Assembly (NCBI GenBank): GCA_016748015.1
Contig: JAAOMT010000494.1
Coordinates: 176,667 to 205,434 of the forward strand
Length of the DNA: 28,768 bases
Origin: Geosiphon pyriformis
Lineage: Eukaryota; Glomeromycota; Glomeromycetes; Archaeosporales; Geosiphonaceae
Reading direction: 5' to 3'
In this document: positions 9,082-21,064 of the stretch, in pieces
Position numbering within the stretch: the stretch's first letter is position 1
Layout: each line of letters begins with the position of its first letter
Program-made: the position numbers and the translations under genes
The notes under the pieces: generated by a model
The model's database searches: none
What the model was told of the DNA's origin: nothing
The model's input: the letters and a program-made list of their open reading frames with translations, nothing else

Positions 9082-12000
9082 ATTTGATCGAGCTCTCAAT
9101 CAAGGGAAAAATACAAAGTGAAAGGAAATCGTGGGAATTATTAATAATCAAGATTCGAGGTTGATCCTCACAAATAAAGATGTGAAGATATTCTCACAAC
9201 TAAATGAGCGTATTATAAGTTTGGTAGAGTGATGCAAATAAAGGTTAAATTTGGAATTTACTGATACGAAAAGAAAATTCCCGACCTTTTGTACATTATT
9301 AAAAATGGGTTTTTTTAAGATTCCCTATTTGAATTAAAAAATCATGTCAGCTGATCGGATATCAAAAAATACTCGTAAAAAAAAAAGATTTTCTGTCGAA
9401 ATTATGATAGAAAACGATTTCATCGTAAAATATACTTTGATCATTTTAAAAGATTGAAGCTCTTATTTATTGACATTTTGCTAATATATAAATAGATTTG
9501 AAGACATGTAAACTGATTAATTATCTAAACTTTTCAATTGATAAAATTAATCAGCAAAAATCGAATATCAAAATTTGCTTTATATTGAAGATTCAAGATC
9601 TTAATTAAATTTTGAATGTTTTGATTTAAAATTTGGTTAAGAGTTAAAATTAGTTCTGCTTCTATAAACCGAAATGAAATTTCATCTGTCGTTTTATAAC
9701 GATCTCAAAGTGTACATGTCCATTTAAATTCTTGTGCAAATATTTAATAAAAAGATTGATTATTCGCGAAAATAAAGTAATTTTCAAAAAATAAAATCCA
9801 AAAAATACATTTTTCAAATCTAATTCTAAAATATTCAATTTATTAAGCTCAAACTTAAAGTAATTAATAATTCTCTATAAAATTGAAAAATTGAATAATT
9901 CAAAAAGTCATAAATAATTAATACTTTCAACACAGAATCAAAGAAAATTGTAGTTTATTTTTATTCTCCCATTCTCCTGTGAGCTGATGTTTTCAAAAGA
10001 ATAATAAAAAAAATTGAAACTTTAAAGACTTTAACAAAATTTCTCATTATCCATAAGTTTTAATAGTTTTTGAAAATGAAACTTAATAATGAGCCATAAT
10101 TTGAATACCTCAAAAAATTAATTTAAAAATATTAAAAAGTACCTATTCTAAAATCATATATATAATTTATTTTTCAAGGAAAAATGTTTTATCGCCAAAA
10201 TATTTTTTGTTTTTGATAACGAAACTTTTTTCGACGCGACAGATTTTTTTTATCAAAGAAATGACCGGCAATTTTTTCAAATGCTGAAAAGATGTCTTTC
10301 ATATTTCATAATATTTTCAAAAACCATTGAGTTTAACTTAAAAAATAATCAATATTTCTAGTGCAACTATAACCATTTTTAAGATTATTCATTTATTCTT
10401 GATAAATAAATAAAACATCATTAAATATTATAAAATTTGTTAATCTATTCAAGAATACTTCTTAACCAACAAGAGATATTTTCTATGAATTGAAATTAAA
10501 GATTTTGATTTAAGAAACAATTTTAAAAATTTTCCTTAAAAAATATTTTCACAGAATCACAATACCAAACCTGATTTATTAGAAATTTGGTCAAAACTAT
10601 TCTCTGATAAAAAGAAAAAGAAATCTTCATTTAAATATAAAACAAATGTTAAACAAAAAAAATTCAGGAATAAATGTGCAAATTTATGAATCTGATGAAA
10701 ATTAACAATGATTTTGAAAACGAAATTTTATTTAAATTTTTTCAAACAATCTTTTGAATCTGAGATTTTAAAAAATTTTTTGACTCAGACCGAGATTATA
10801 AAATAGCCAATAAATACATTTAATAAGAATTCTGCAAACAAAATGTGTAAAAAAGATTAATATCTCATTGATAACTAAATCATTGTGTTAAATTAATAAA
10901 AAATATTTCCCCAAATTTTGAAAAAGCTTTTTGTATCAATAAAATGTAAAAAAATTGCTTATTGAGGTTCATATTTGATCTTTTATTGATAAAATGGTTA
11001 AAAATACATAAGGTATAGAAGTAAACAGATAAAATTTGATTATTATTGAACAATTTTCTTAAAAAAAAAATTTGAAATTTGGCATCAAGCTCATAAAAAA
11101 TTCTTTATTGTGAAATTATTTTAGTTAACATTTGCAAAAAAATCATAAACAGAAGAGGAGATATTTATAATTTATAGTAATTTTATAAAATTTGGTTGTA
11201 AAAAAGCAGGTAATTTATTTTGATTTAACAATAATACAAAAATTTTACATAAAAAAAATCAAAAAACATTGTAAATAATGAAAGATCAATTTAATTTATA
11301 TATTCATGTAAAACTAAAAGAAAAAATTGTCAATAACAATCAAAAAATCTGAAACGAATTATTAAAAGTCTTTTAAAAATAATATTAACAAGTTTTGTAA
11401 AATTTTAAAAATTATAATTTCTTAGCTGTTATAAAACTTTTTTTCAACAAATTATTTTATTAAAAATTAAAACATATACATTTTTTTTCTATGTGGGTTA
11501 AGTAAATTTTTCTCTTTATAAATATACAAATAGTTCTGTTCAAGCATAAAAGTAAGCGTCTGTAACAGAGAGAGTCTGTCAGAAGCTCAAAAAAATTTAT
11601 TACATGGATGAAAAGTAAATTTTCACTTCTATATATATGACAAGATCTAGAAAATTACATGTTCTTAAATCATAACTAGTTTTTTTTTTCAAATTTAAGT
11701 GTAGATTCTTGCCAAAAATTTCAGAATTAAAAATGAATTTATTACCAAATTTCATTAAAAATTGCAAAATATTTCGCTCAAAATTTTGTGTTGAAGCAGC
11801 AACGCATTGAATAAAAATAAGCTTTCAGAAAATAAACATATAGCAAAAATAATTGGTTTGAAAAAATTTTTAAAAAAAAATTTATTCTCAATGTATTTCT
11901 ATTAAATTTTTAGAGTATATAATTATTTTAAAATATTAAAAATTATTTTAGATGTTTATTTCTTCAAAATTCTACTTGTCTCATGTTTATTTATAAAGTT

Positions 12001-13335
12001 TAAAAAATATTTTAAATTCAGTTATAAATTCTGTTTTCTATATTATAATATACAATTTTTTTAACGAAAAAAAAAGTTTCAAAATAGCTTTCCTGAACCT
12101 TAATTATTTCAATGAAAAGTTAAAAAACTTTAAAGAACCTTTCAAAAAAAAAGACTCTTTTTTCTAAAATATTAAATTTCACAAAAATTTGAAATTAAAA
12201 TATGTAATTCTTTAAAGAAAAATAGCAAGACAATTGAAGTGAGTAATGCATTCAAAAAAAGAATTTGAAACTTATATATACCAAGTTGATTGGTTAATGA
12301 AATCTCAAACCATAAAACATATTCATATATAGTTAAAAATTTCTACAATAAACTTTTTCAAAAAGTATTATAAACTTCTTTAAATGCTTTTTAGCCAGTC
12401 AAGGTATGATAAAATATGCCATTTTGGTATATCAAATTTATAAAAAACTTCAAAAATCTTTTGATTTGGATAAAAAGGTTTTCATAAATTTGTGTGAGAG
12501 CCTGATTATATGACTATAGTCCAACTAAGAAAGAATATAGAGCTTGAAATTGTATATTTAGAAACTGGTAAACCAAATTCCACCCAAGACAAATGGCAAT
12601 GATATCATAAAAAGTTAGTATAATTTTTCAAAAATTCTATTGATACTACAAGAAACGTTTGGAAACTTAAAAAAATATTCAATCAATTATCCAAAAGCCA
12701 GAATTTGAGTATATTTACCATTAATATTGCCAGTATATATTATAATTTATTTCGTGTTTTTGCCAATCAATAATTTCCTATATTAACTTCATATAAAATT
12801 GCAGACAATGTTATAGAACTTTATGCTATACGAAAAAAATTGGGTATTTACAAGTGCTTTTTATTAGAGGAGGCAACAATTCCATTGCATATGACCTCAC
12901 CAAATGCTATATGACTCTGAGAACAGCTGTCACATGTACAATTCACAAAATATTATATTTCTGATTCTGGCGATAGTGAGCATAATTATAGTAAAATAGT
13001 AGTAACAATTTCAACTCCCAAAAATTTATAGAATAGTGTTCAATTTTATGCATGTAATTTTATGTGTATATAATTTATTTTCGCATGGTATAAATTATAA
13101 CATGCCGTGATTTTTTACTTTTGAATATTAACATACTAATAATAATATAATCATACAATCTGAAATAGATGGTCCTAAAGAGACTGACCCCCCAAACCCC
13201 TATCTTAGCCTTGTTTTTTCCCCTTTTATTGTATCAGATAGTATCAGAAACAAAAATTGTTGAAATTTTGATAAAAAAATGTAATCAGTATAAAATATCT
13301 AAAATTAAATTAAATATGAGAATAATTATAAAATA
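9082..13335. other. 4.2-kb AT-rich region with no recognisable gene
   Basis: The first 150 bases are the upstream region of the thioredoxin-like gene. The rest shows only short frames full of stops on both strands. A patch at 12530-12700 and a patch at 13170-13220 (a run of C-rich codons) are less AT-rich and might be remnants, but no family is visible. Confidence 0.4.
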
Positions 13336-13578
13336 TGTAATGGATGTCGAGAGTATAACAGGAAATGATATAAAGAGAAATGAAAAGAAAATGAAATGAA
13401 TGTAATAAGATGTAAATATTGTGAAGAAATAGTAGAATTAAATTATTTTATTAAAGAAAATTTTTTTTGTAAAGAATGCATTAGTTGAATCGATATTCTA
13501 ACTAAAAAGCAAAATAGAACATCAATAACATTTTCAAGGCAAAGAAAACACTTACAACACTTATCTCTTGAAATTTAA
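13336..13578 (+). pseudogene. broken left-arm copy of the three-CxxC protein gene
   Basis: In one frame from TGT at 13336 it reads CNGCREYNRK, stop, YKEK, stop, then IRCKYCEEIVELNYFIKE, FFCKECIS, stop, and ends at the same LQHLSLEI-stop as the right-arm copy. All three internal stops are TGA where the right arm has CGA. Two further differences are also CpG transitions (CGA to CAA, ACG to ACA). The six cysteines are all still encoded. This is a dead copy of the gene at 23782-24042. No start codon in this frame is seen beyond the arm boundary. Confidence 0.8.
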
Positions 13579-13765
13579 GCTACTCAAGCCGTTTTTAGAG
13601 TTCAGGCCCAAGAAGAAAGCATCTCTAAAGAAAAAAAAAGCAAAACGAAACATTAGTATTATTCTCATGAAAGAACAAGAAAAACATCACTTACCTTCGA
13701 AATCCAAGCCACCCAAGCTGCAGTCCGAATTCTGAGTTCACTTCCTAAAAGTAAGTTTTTTTTTA
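13558..13765 (+). pseudogene. two short ATQA-type coding repeats (left arm)
   Basis: The first copy encodes HLSLEI, a TAA, then ATQAVFRVQAQEES (13558-13620). The second, in another frame, encodes LTFEIQATQAAVRILSSLPK (about 13688-13750), with CAA where the first has TAA. They look like duplicated segments of one helical protein domain that once followed the CxxC region. The second runs into GTAAGT, a consensus 5' splice donor. The same arrangement is kept in the right arm, including the TAA, so that stop predates the inverted duplication or was spread by conversion. Confidence 0.5.
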
Positions 13766-14867
13766 AAAAAAAGCACTATAAAAATAATTGACTGAATTAT
13801 ATGATCAATTCGGTTAATTCGGTCATCTGCTCAATTTGCAGATCCATTCGGATTATTTGTAAACTGTTCAAATGATTTGATTTTTGATCGAATGGTTGAT
13901 CGGATTGAACGGATTTCACTAATACTATTAATCAAATATTGATTTGAATTCATTCAAATTAGCAAAATGACATGTTTAAAGAAAGCTTATATTGTATTTG
14001 TATATAATATTATTTGAATAGAGATTTGAGTTTAGCATATATTTAAAGATTAATATGAAATTTCTTAATTTCTTTAATACTATTGAAATTGTTTGGGTTT
14101 AGCATACATTTAAAGATTAATATAATTATTTAAGATGATATTTTAAGAGATATTACCAATCATGATGTCATGACTTGAAAAATGTATCAGTAGACCCAGT
14201 AAAAAATTGTATACTTAAAACATACCTAAATTTAAATTTATTTTAAATCTATAATAATAATAATTTAAGTACAATTTAAGTATAAATTTTATATATTATA
14301 AAAGTTATCAAAATATATTTAAAAATACTAAGAAATTTATACATTACATTTGTAATATACTTATATTATTTTTAATTTTTGCTCATTTAAATGTATTTTT
14401 AGTATGTATAAAACTATAATATATTTATTATATACTTAATTTTGATATTTTAAATTATTACTGTAAAATATTTTTATAATAAATGTAAAATAAGTCTTAA
14501 AAGAATATAAAAATATGGTATTATGATTACAATTTTCAATGAATTAAATAATGGAAATATACTTGATTTTTGATATTTTAATATTTAAATTATATTGTAA
14601 AATATTATTATAAAATACAATAAATGCAAAATAAGTATTAAAAGAATATTTTAATATTTTTAAACATTCATATATTTATTATTTAAATTTTTTCTCAAAA
14701 GAATATAAAAAAGAAATCTAAATTTAGGTTTTTTTCTTTTTTTTTCTAGTAGTTACTTCTAATGGTTAAAAATTGTTTATTTGGCTTTTTTTTTTAAGTT
14801 TACAATTTGAAACACATACTTTATAATTTTGTAAAGAATTTAAAATATTATTATTTAAAATGAAAAA

Positions 14868-15590
14868 AAAACAAAAATTTAGCTTTTATTATTAAAATTA
14901 TTATGTACAGTATATCTTATTCAGAAATGCCAAAAATAGCATCAAATATATTAACTTTCGAAATATTAATAACTTCAGAAACAGTAGATATGTTAGCTCT
15001 AACAGATGCATTATTAGGTTTACACATTTTACAATTTCGTAAAGAATCCAAAATATTATTATTTAAAATGAAAAAAATTTAGCTTTTGCTATTGAAAATT
15101 ATTTCATACAGTAAATTTCATTCAAATATAGTATAAGTAACACCAGAAGTAGTACTGGACATATCAGCTTTCAGAATAATAGTTCTAAATGCAGCAGGTA
15201 CATTAGCTCTGTCATTAAGTTTATGCATCTTATCTAAAGAAAAAACAAATTTAGTTTTTGTTATTAAAAATTATATCTTATTTAGAGATAATGGAAGTAG
15301 CATCAAAAGTAACACCAGACGTATTAGCTTCCATGGCAGCTCCAAAAGTAGCAGATATATTAGCTCTGCTATTAAGTTTAGACACCTTATCTAAAAAAAA
15401 CAAATTTAGTTTTTGTTATTAAAAATTATATCTTATTTAGAGATAATGGAAGTAGCATCAAAAGTAACACCAGACGTATTAGCCTCTGTAGCAGCTCCAG
15501 AAACAGCAATAACACCAAGTTAAACACCAATTTCAGATCCAAGTGAGATATCAGATGCATTAGAAGATCCACTATTCTTGGTTTTAAGAA
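14868..15590 (+). repeat. tandem coding-type repeats, about 155-200 bp per unit, four units
   Basis: Four head-to-tail units begin near 14868, 15071, 15239 and 15396. Each starts with an AAACAAATTTAG-TTTTTGTTATT block and then carries a segment reading like EVASKVTPDVLASMAAPKVAD or ADILALLLSLDTLSK. Units three and four are almost identical for about 100 bases. The last ends in TPISDPSEISDALEDPLF after a TAA that probably replaces CAA. In the right arm the same units read through in one frame (21959-22336). Protein repeat of unknown role; helix-rich by composition. Units beyond 15395 have no partner in the right arm. Confidence 0.6.
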
Positions 15591-15599
15591 TATAACCTA

Positions 15600-16199
15600 A
15601 AAATCTATTAATTAATATTTTATAAGGCAAAGAAATTTTAGAAATAAACATACATATGCTTTCTTGAAATATTTTCGATTAACATCTCATTGATTGCCCA
15701 GTCACCTAACGTAAGAGAGAAATCAGCTGTCTTTTTTTGAACTTTAAATAATAAAATAATAAAATAAATAAAGCAAATATTTTTAATCATTAATATTTAT
15801 TTACATATGAAACAAATAACGTGTGCTATTATAAGTCTAAAAAACTTATAAAATTATGGTAAATATAATCTATGATATTCAAGAAAAATACATCGGTTTT
15901 CTAACCAAAATTTTTAACAAAAATTAATTTAAAAATTGCTTTCAAAATTCTACTAAGAGCAATAATACAAATTATTTTTCAATCATTATTGGCAAGCAAA
16001 AAAATTAATAATAATAAAAAGTTATAGATACAAAATACACTAAAGATTTTATAATTATGCTACAAAACAAAACTGAAAAACTTTTTAAAATCAAATATGT
16101 TAAAAAAATTACCCAAACTATTTATTTATTTTTAATCGACATTTTGGTATTACTAAAGATTTTAATAATTTTCTGATAATTTTGCTAAAATTATTTTAC
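15600..16199. other. spacer between left arm and LTR element
   Basis: AT-rich with no frame of note. A less biased patch lies at 15660-15720. No match to the right-arm side was found, so the sequence on the two sides of the LTR element is not symmetrical. Confidence 0.4.
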
Positions 16200-16937
16200 T
16201 GTTAATTTTATTGCTAATAAAAGCTGATAAATTTTTAATAAACTATTTCTCTTCAAAGTATCTCTTTATACTTTAGACTATTATTGCTGTTGAATTTAAA
16301 ATAGAATAACCAAATTTATGTTAATTACTTAATATAGTTATTTTTCTGTGAAAGTTAACTTTTTTACAGAAATTCTCATCTGTAAGCTTTTTAATAATAT
16401 GTTGTTATTTTGCTGTAAAAATCAATTTTATTACAGAAAATTTTAACTGTAGACTATTTAATAATATAAGAAAAAAAGAAATTAAAAAAAAAAAAAATAT
16501 AAATGAAATTGTCTTTAGTTCAGATTTGAAATTGACTAAGTAGTTATTAAAATTAATAGCTAATTAATTTCTAAATGTTAGTTGTAATTGGGAATTTTTG
16601 AACAGTAATAATTAAAAAATACGTTTGGTTTTTCAAAATAAATTTATTGAATTAATTTGTAATAGATAATTGTTTGCTAAGAAAATAATTCTAAACTAAA
16701 ATACATTTTCTCAAAAAAAGAAGCTCTTTTTTTATACAGCTTGTTGTAGTATTATTCTATAATCTTGCACTTTTTTTTGCTAATATTTTGACAAACTAAA
16801 GAGACATTTCAATAAATTACAAGTTGTTTCTACAAACTATTAAGTATTTTAATAAATTCTTAAATATTATATAGTTTAAGATATTATATAATTTGATTAT
16901 TACAATTAGTTATATTTGTGTATTATACAAATTGAAT

Positions 16938-17978
16938 TACAATCTAGTAAGAAAAAAATTGGAAATATAAAAATAATTACTATGTTTTAACTAATATACC
17001 AAATCACATAAAACAACTATTATTAGAAAGTCAAATACCATATAATTTTATTAAAAAAAATTAATAGGAAATTCTTTACTATTTGTTTCAATTATCATTT
17101 TACAATACTGCTTTATTAATTTTACTAATTTAATTAAAGTAAATTCAGGAATATCTTGCCACTTTTCCTTCATAAATTTTTCTAATTCACTATAATTTTG
17201 AGACATTTTTTTTTCTACATTCTTTTTAATAATAGCTTAAAGATTTTCTATTAGATTTAAACTAAAACTATTAAATGGCTATCTCAACAAATCAGTTATA
17301 TTCTTAGTAATAAACTCTTTGACAAGCTTGTTAGTATGCTTGAGATTATTATCTTGTTAGAATTACCAATTATCTCTTAGCATTGCTTTAATTTCAAGTA
17401 AGTAGTTACAAAAAATATTTATATAAAATTAAGCATTTATTATTTGAACAAAACAGAATAAACTAGTCTTTTTTTTTTATAATTAAGATTGAATAAATGG
17501 TTTTAAATAGTAATATAGGAAACATTTATTTCCTTCTTAGCCAACTTTATTGCTAAATATTTAAATAAAACTAAGAAATTTCTATAAAGATTTTGCCTTA
17601 ATACTTTTAAAGCATTTCCCATAATTTTTTTTGGCTGACTATTACCATTTGCATGCTTTATTGTTCTTTTTTTTTAAGTTTTTCAAGGATATTATAGATT
17701 GTAAAAAGGGGTATATTCTGTATTTTTTTATATTTCGTTTTCTTTGCTTCCAAAATGTAATATGATTTGCCGTTGTATTTTTTGTTTTGAAGTCAGCATT
17801 TCAAAAACAAGTTTTAAAAAAACTATTAGTTAATATATGAGAAAATGTTTTTAGAGCTTAGCCACTTACCTAATATTCTGTTTCCATTTTTATCATCACA
17901 AAGCTTACCAAAAATAGTTAAACCAAATACAATCTTAGTAGATTCATATTTTTCCAATTTTTTTCTCCCCAGACTGTA
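16938..17978 (-). mobile_element. nested Tc1/mariner element, degenerate
   Basis: The ends are imperfect terminal inverted repeats: CAATCTAGTAAGAAAAAAA on the left and, read on the minus strand, CAGTCTGGGGAGAAAAAAA on the right (19 of 23 positions match over the first 23). Each is flanked by TA, the target dinucleotide of this superfamily. The minus strand carries a Tc1-type transposase remnant. At about 1.04 kb it is shorter than usual, in line with loss of the middle of the transposase gene. Confidence 0.85.
17051..17799 (-). pseudogene. Tc1-type DDE transposase remnant
   Basis: From an ATG at 17799 the minus strand reads MLTSKQKIQRQIILHF, an HTH-like N-terminal region, then QPKKIMGNALKVLRQN and INVSYITI-stop-NHLFNLNYKKK, matching the helix-turn-helix and linker of Tc1 transposases. 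The catalytic part resumes with QDNNLKHTNKLVKEF (second Asp) and ends with NLIENL-stop-AIIKKNVEKK (third acidic residue, DD34E-type) and KEKWQDIPEFTLIKLV. The segment holding the first catalytic Asp is missing. Stops replace the expected Gln in FQQDN and the expected Trp in both WP and NLWAII. Inactive. Confidence 0.85.
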
Positions 17979-18116
17979 TTAATTGAATAGTAATATTTAA
18001 TAATTTGATAAAATAATAAGTAATAATTTGAAATAATAATAAATGCTAATAGATAGTAGGAATTATAAAAGTAATTTTATGCTAATTAATAACTCAATTT
18101 TTATTAGTAACATCGG

Positions 18117-19690
18117 ATTTGCAATTAGTAAAAAATCAAAAAGAACTAGACAAAAGCAACAGAGAAACACAAGAATTTGGTCCAACTGGCGAATTTACAG
18201 TTCTAATAAATATAACCCTTAAAAAAAAAATCTCACCAAATTCCCAAATTACCAAGAACAATTACAATTCTACCTTTTAAAAAACACAAAAAATCATGCT
18301 CAAAACTTATTACTATTCAACAAATCTTCAAATTCAATAAACAGATTTGCAAAGAACATAGAATTTTAATTCCCAATATCTATTTACTCAAAAGAATCAA
18401 GAATTTAATATTACTATTTACAATTCCAATAACCACCTTATTATATTAGTTAATTATTTAGAAGTTGGAATTATACATAGTAATATTTTTCAAAAAGAAC
18501 TGCCACAAAAAGTTTCGAATTTTACAAAAATTATTGAATATTTACTTTCAAAGTTCAAAATAATCCCTATTAACGAAAACTATTATGTTATTGTTGAAAA
18601 ATTATCTCGAATTAACATAAAACAGTTAGAACCACAACAACAAAAACAGTTCAAACAGCTTATTGTAAAGTATGCTGATATATTTACAGAAGATAACAAT
18701 GATTTAAGAAAAACTTATTTGGTTTAACACCAAATTTATACAAAAATGCTAAACCAAAACAATCACAAGTCTATTAAGTACCACTTGTTAGTCACTAATT
18801 TATCAGAGAAGAAGTACAATAGATATTTAACAATGAGTTTATACAACTCTTAATAAGTTTATAAACTTTATTAATAGTTCTTGTCAAAAGAAAAATAGAA
18901 AATTCAATTTTGTGTTGATTATCACTAATTAAATAATGTTATAATCGAAAATGCCTACTTTTTACCACAAACTAATGATATGTTAAATGCTCTTGTCAAA
19001 TCTAAATATTTTTCAATATTGAATTTCTATGATATTTAGTAATTGTCTATTTTAACAATATTAATGTTTACTTATTATCTTTTAAAGCCTATTTAATTCA
19101 TTTGCAAGAAGTTTTTCAACAATTACAAAAAGCAGAATTGAAGTTAAACACCAAAAAATGTTATTTTAAAAAATCAAGATTGGTCTTTTTTGATTATATT
19201 ATTAGTGAAAATAAAATCAAACCAGATTCAAAAAAAATTAATGTTGTCAAATATTAAGAGACAGCAGAACAACAAACTATCTTTAATTTTCTTAAAAAAA
19301 AACTGCTAATAGCTCTAATCTATACTTATCATAATTTTAAGAAAAGACTTTAATTAGCTGTTAATGTTTCTTATGCAGCTTTTAATATCATTCTATCTTA
19401 ATTAAATAACAATAACAATAAAAAAGTAATTGTATATGCCAGTAAAATACTAAAACCAGCTGAAAAATATTATTTTGTTATTAAATTAGATATAACAGCA
19501 GTAATCTAGGCTTTCAAATACTTCAACCTATATTTCAAACTCATATCATTCAATATTATTACTGAAATATTGGACTTAAATAATTTTACGACAATAACTC
19601 TTAACTTAATGTTAAACAGTCTTATTAAATTAAATTTTTCGCCAATTATAAATATAATATTCACTACAAACCAAGAAAGCTTTACATAAA
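18117..19690 (+). pseudogene. gypsy-type pol remnant (RT and RNase H parts)
   Basis: Several frames must be joined to read it. Pre-RT: QQKQFKQLIVKYADIFTED (about 18640-18700) and NDLRKTYLV-stop-HQIYTK, as in the N.LG.T.LV.H.I box. RT fragment: ...TNDMLNALVKSKYFSILNF (about 18970-19025), the strand before the first catalytic Asp. Then a deletion removes the YxDD core, and the text resumes at HLQEVFQQLQKAELKLN, TKKCYFKKSRLVFFDYI and IKPDSKKINVVK (about 19100-19250). RNase H: LAVNVSYAAFNIILS-stop, KVIVYASKILKPAEKYY and VI-stop-AFKYFNLYF (about 19350-19535). Stops sit at expected Gln (CAA to TAA) and Trp (TGG to TAG) codons. Inactive. Confidence 0.85.
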
Positions 19691-21064
19691 GATTAATATT
19701 CTTTTAAGAATAAAACAAAATTAACACTAAAACACTAATTAATTCAACAAATCAACTGATTAACTTTGTTTTTAGTTGCTAAGCTGGTTTCTTTTATAAT
19801 TAGATTAATAAGTTTGATTTGTTTAGTTTTTTTTATAGTCATTTTATAAACTTTAATATATTAAATAGCAGAAGTTAATTTTTGTAAAGCATATAATAAA
19901 TTTTTTTGATAAGTTTGTTTTTTAGTTTAGCAATAAATTGATTCAAAATTTGGACATTAAATAAAATTTATTTGTTTTTAGTTGTTAAATTTTACAAGAT
20001 AAGTTATAATAAATTTAAATAGTTTTTGTTTAATGTTTTAAAAGTAATTTTGGAGAGTAATTATTAATATATTGTTCAAAAAACATTTTTAAATGTTTAC
20101 CAGTTTTTAAAAAAATTAATAAAATTTTTAAATTATTTATCAACAGTTTCTTAAAAAAAATAAAAAATTGCTTTCAGTATTCTTATTGTATTCTATTTAT
20201 TTGTATTTTCTGTTTTTGTAACTTTGTTAAATTATTTTTAGAAACTTGTTTCAACATCTTTTTTTGAGAATTTTAAAATTTTAGTAATATAAACAGTTGC
20301 TATTTTTTCATTATTTTTTTTAATGAATTCGAAAACATTTTTTTTATCTGTTAAAATTTTTAACATTTACTTTGGTTTTCTGCTAAATAATTAAAAAAAT
20401 TAATACTTGTGTAGATTAGTTCTGGCTGTTAGATTGGACTTTTTAGTAATATAAAGTATTCTGGTTTTAAAAAAACAAGTTAGTAATAAGTTAAATATTT
20501 AAGCTTAAGCAAATAAAACTAGAAAAAATATAATTGAAAGTGATAATTTAATATTAACTTTTTGTTTTGATGTTTGCAAGTATATAATAGTAATTTCTGA
20601 TATATTGAGTGTTGTTTAGTTAAGTTTAAAAGTTTTTTTTGTTGTTGATTTCTGATTCAGATTTTAAGTTAAGAAAAAATTATAATTAAACTAAATATGT
20701 TTTTTTACAAAATTTGATAATTTTGTAGTCAAATTTTTGAAAATAAGTGAGACAAGTATTAGCACTAATAACTTCTGTTTTAATTGAGTAATAGATTAAA
20801 TTTTTAAGAAGACTTTTTTAAATTTTTGTAATATTATAGTTTCTAAAAAAATAGTTGTTAATTCGATTTTTAATATATTGGTAAAAAGTTTTTTTACAAC
20901 TGTAATTCTATCTTGAATTCCAAATTTTTGTTTGCATTGTATATAATTTGACTAATAATATTTTAGGGTTTTTATGTTAAATATAATTATTATTTTGAAT
21001 AGTTTATTACAGTGTTAATTTTTTGAAAAAACACCAAATATTATTAGAAATTTTAGTTATTTGT
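19691..21064. other. non-coding 3' part of the LTR element interior
   Basis: AT-rich and without a usable frame on either strand; integrase should have been here in a complete element but none of its motifs is visible. No polypurine tract is obvious just before the right LTR. Confidence 0.45.

Larger units (their letters stand above)
13336..15395 (+). repeat. left arm of a long inverted repeat
   Basis: The plus strand here matches the minus strand of 21838-24025 in the same order: CxxC protein segment, ATQA-type coding repeats, a GATC-rich spacer (13800-13920), a segment ending in CAGTAGACCCAGTAAAAAAT (14186-14207), the ~150-bp minisatellite unit, and the tandem coding repeats. Outside 13336 the flanks no longer match. 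Arms are about 2.1 kb and 2.2 kb with a spacer of about 6.4 kb. Identity varies along the arm, from near-perfect at 13586-13800 to clearly diverged elsewhere. Confidence 0.9.
16200..18112 (+). repeat. left LTR, interrupted by a Tc1/mariner insertion
   Basis: 16200-16937 and 17979-18112 together align in direct orientation with 21065-21826. Shared blocks include CTAATAAAAGCTG-TAAAT (near 16215), TTTACAGAAAATTTTAA-type text (near 16430), TTTAGTTCAGA (16515) and TAACTCAA-TTT..AGTAACA at the end. About 70 bases just left of the insertion have no clear partner in the right LTR. Confidence 0.85.

Noticed and set aside
12530-12700. Possible coding patch (ELEIVYLETGKPNSTQDKWQ in one frame)
   Set aside because: Broken by stops on both sides, no family recognised and no neighbouring exon found.
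13169-13399. 76-residue frame starting MVLKRLTPQTP with a hydrophobic start
   Set aside because: It crosses the arm boundary in a frame different from the CxxC gene and has no partner in the right arm beyond 13336; probably chance.
17051-19690. Reassigned stop codons (TAA/TAG read as Gln, as in ciliates)
   Set aside because: Stops also replace Trp and Arg, and the kelch, secreted and thioredoxin-like genes end at ordinary TAA or TAG codons. Decay explains the pattern better.
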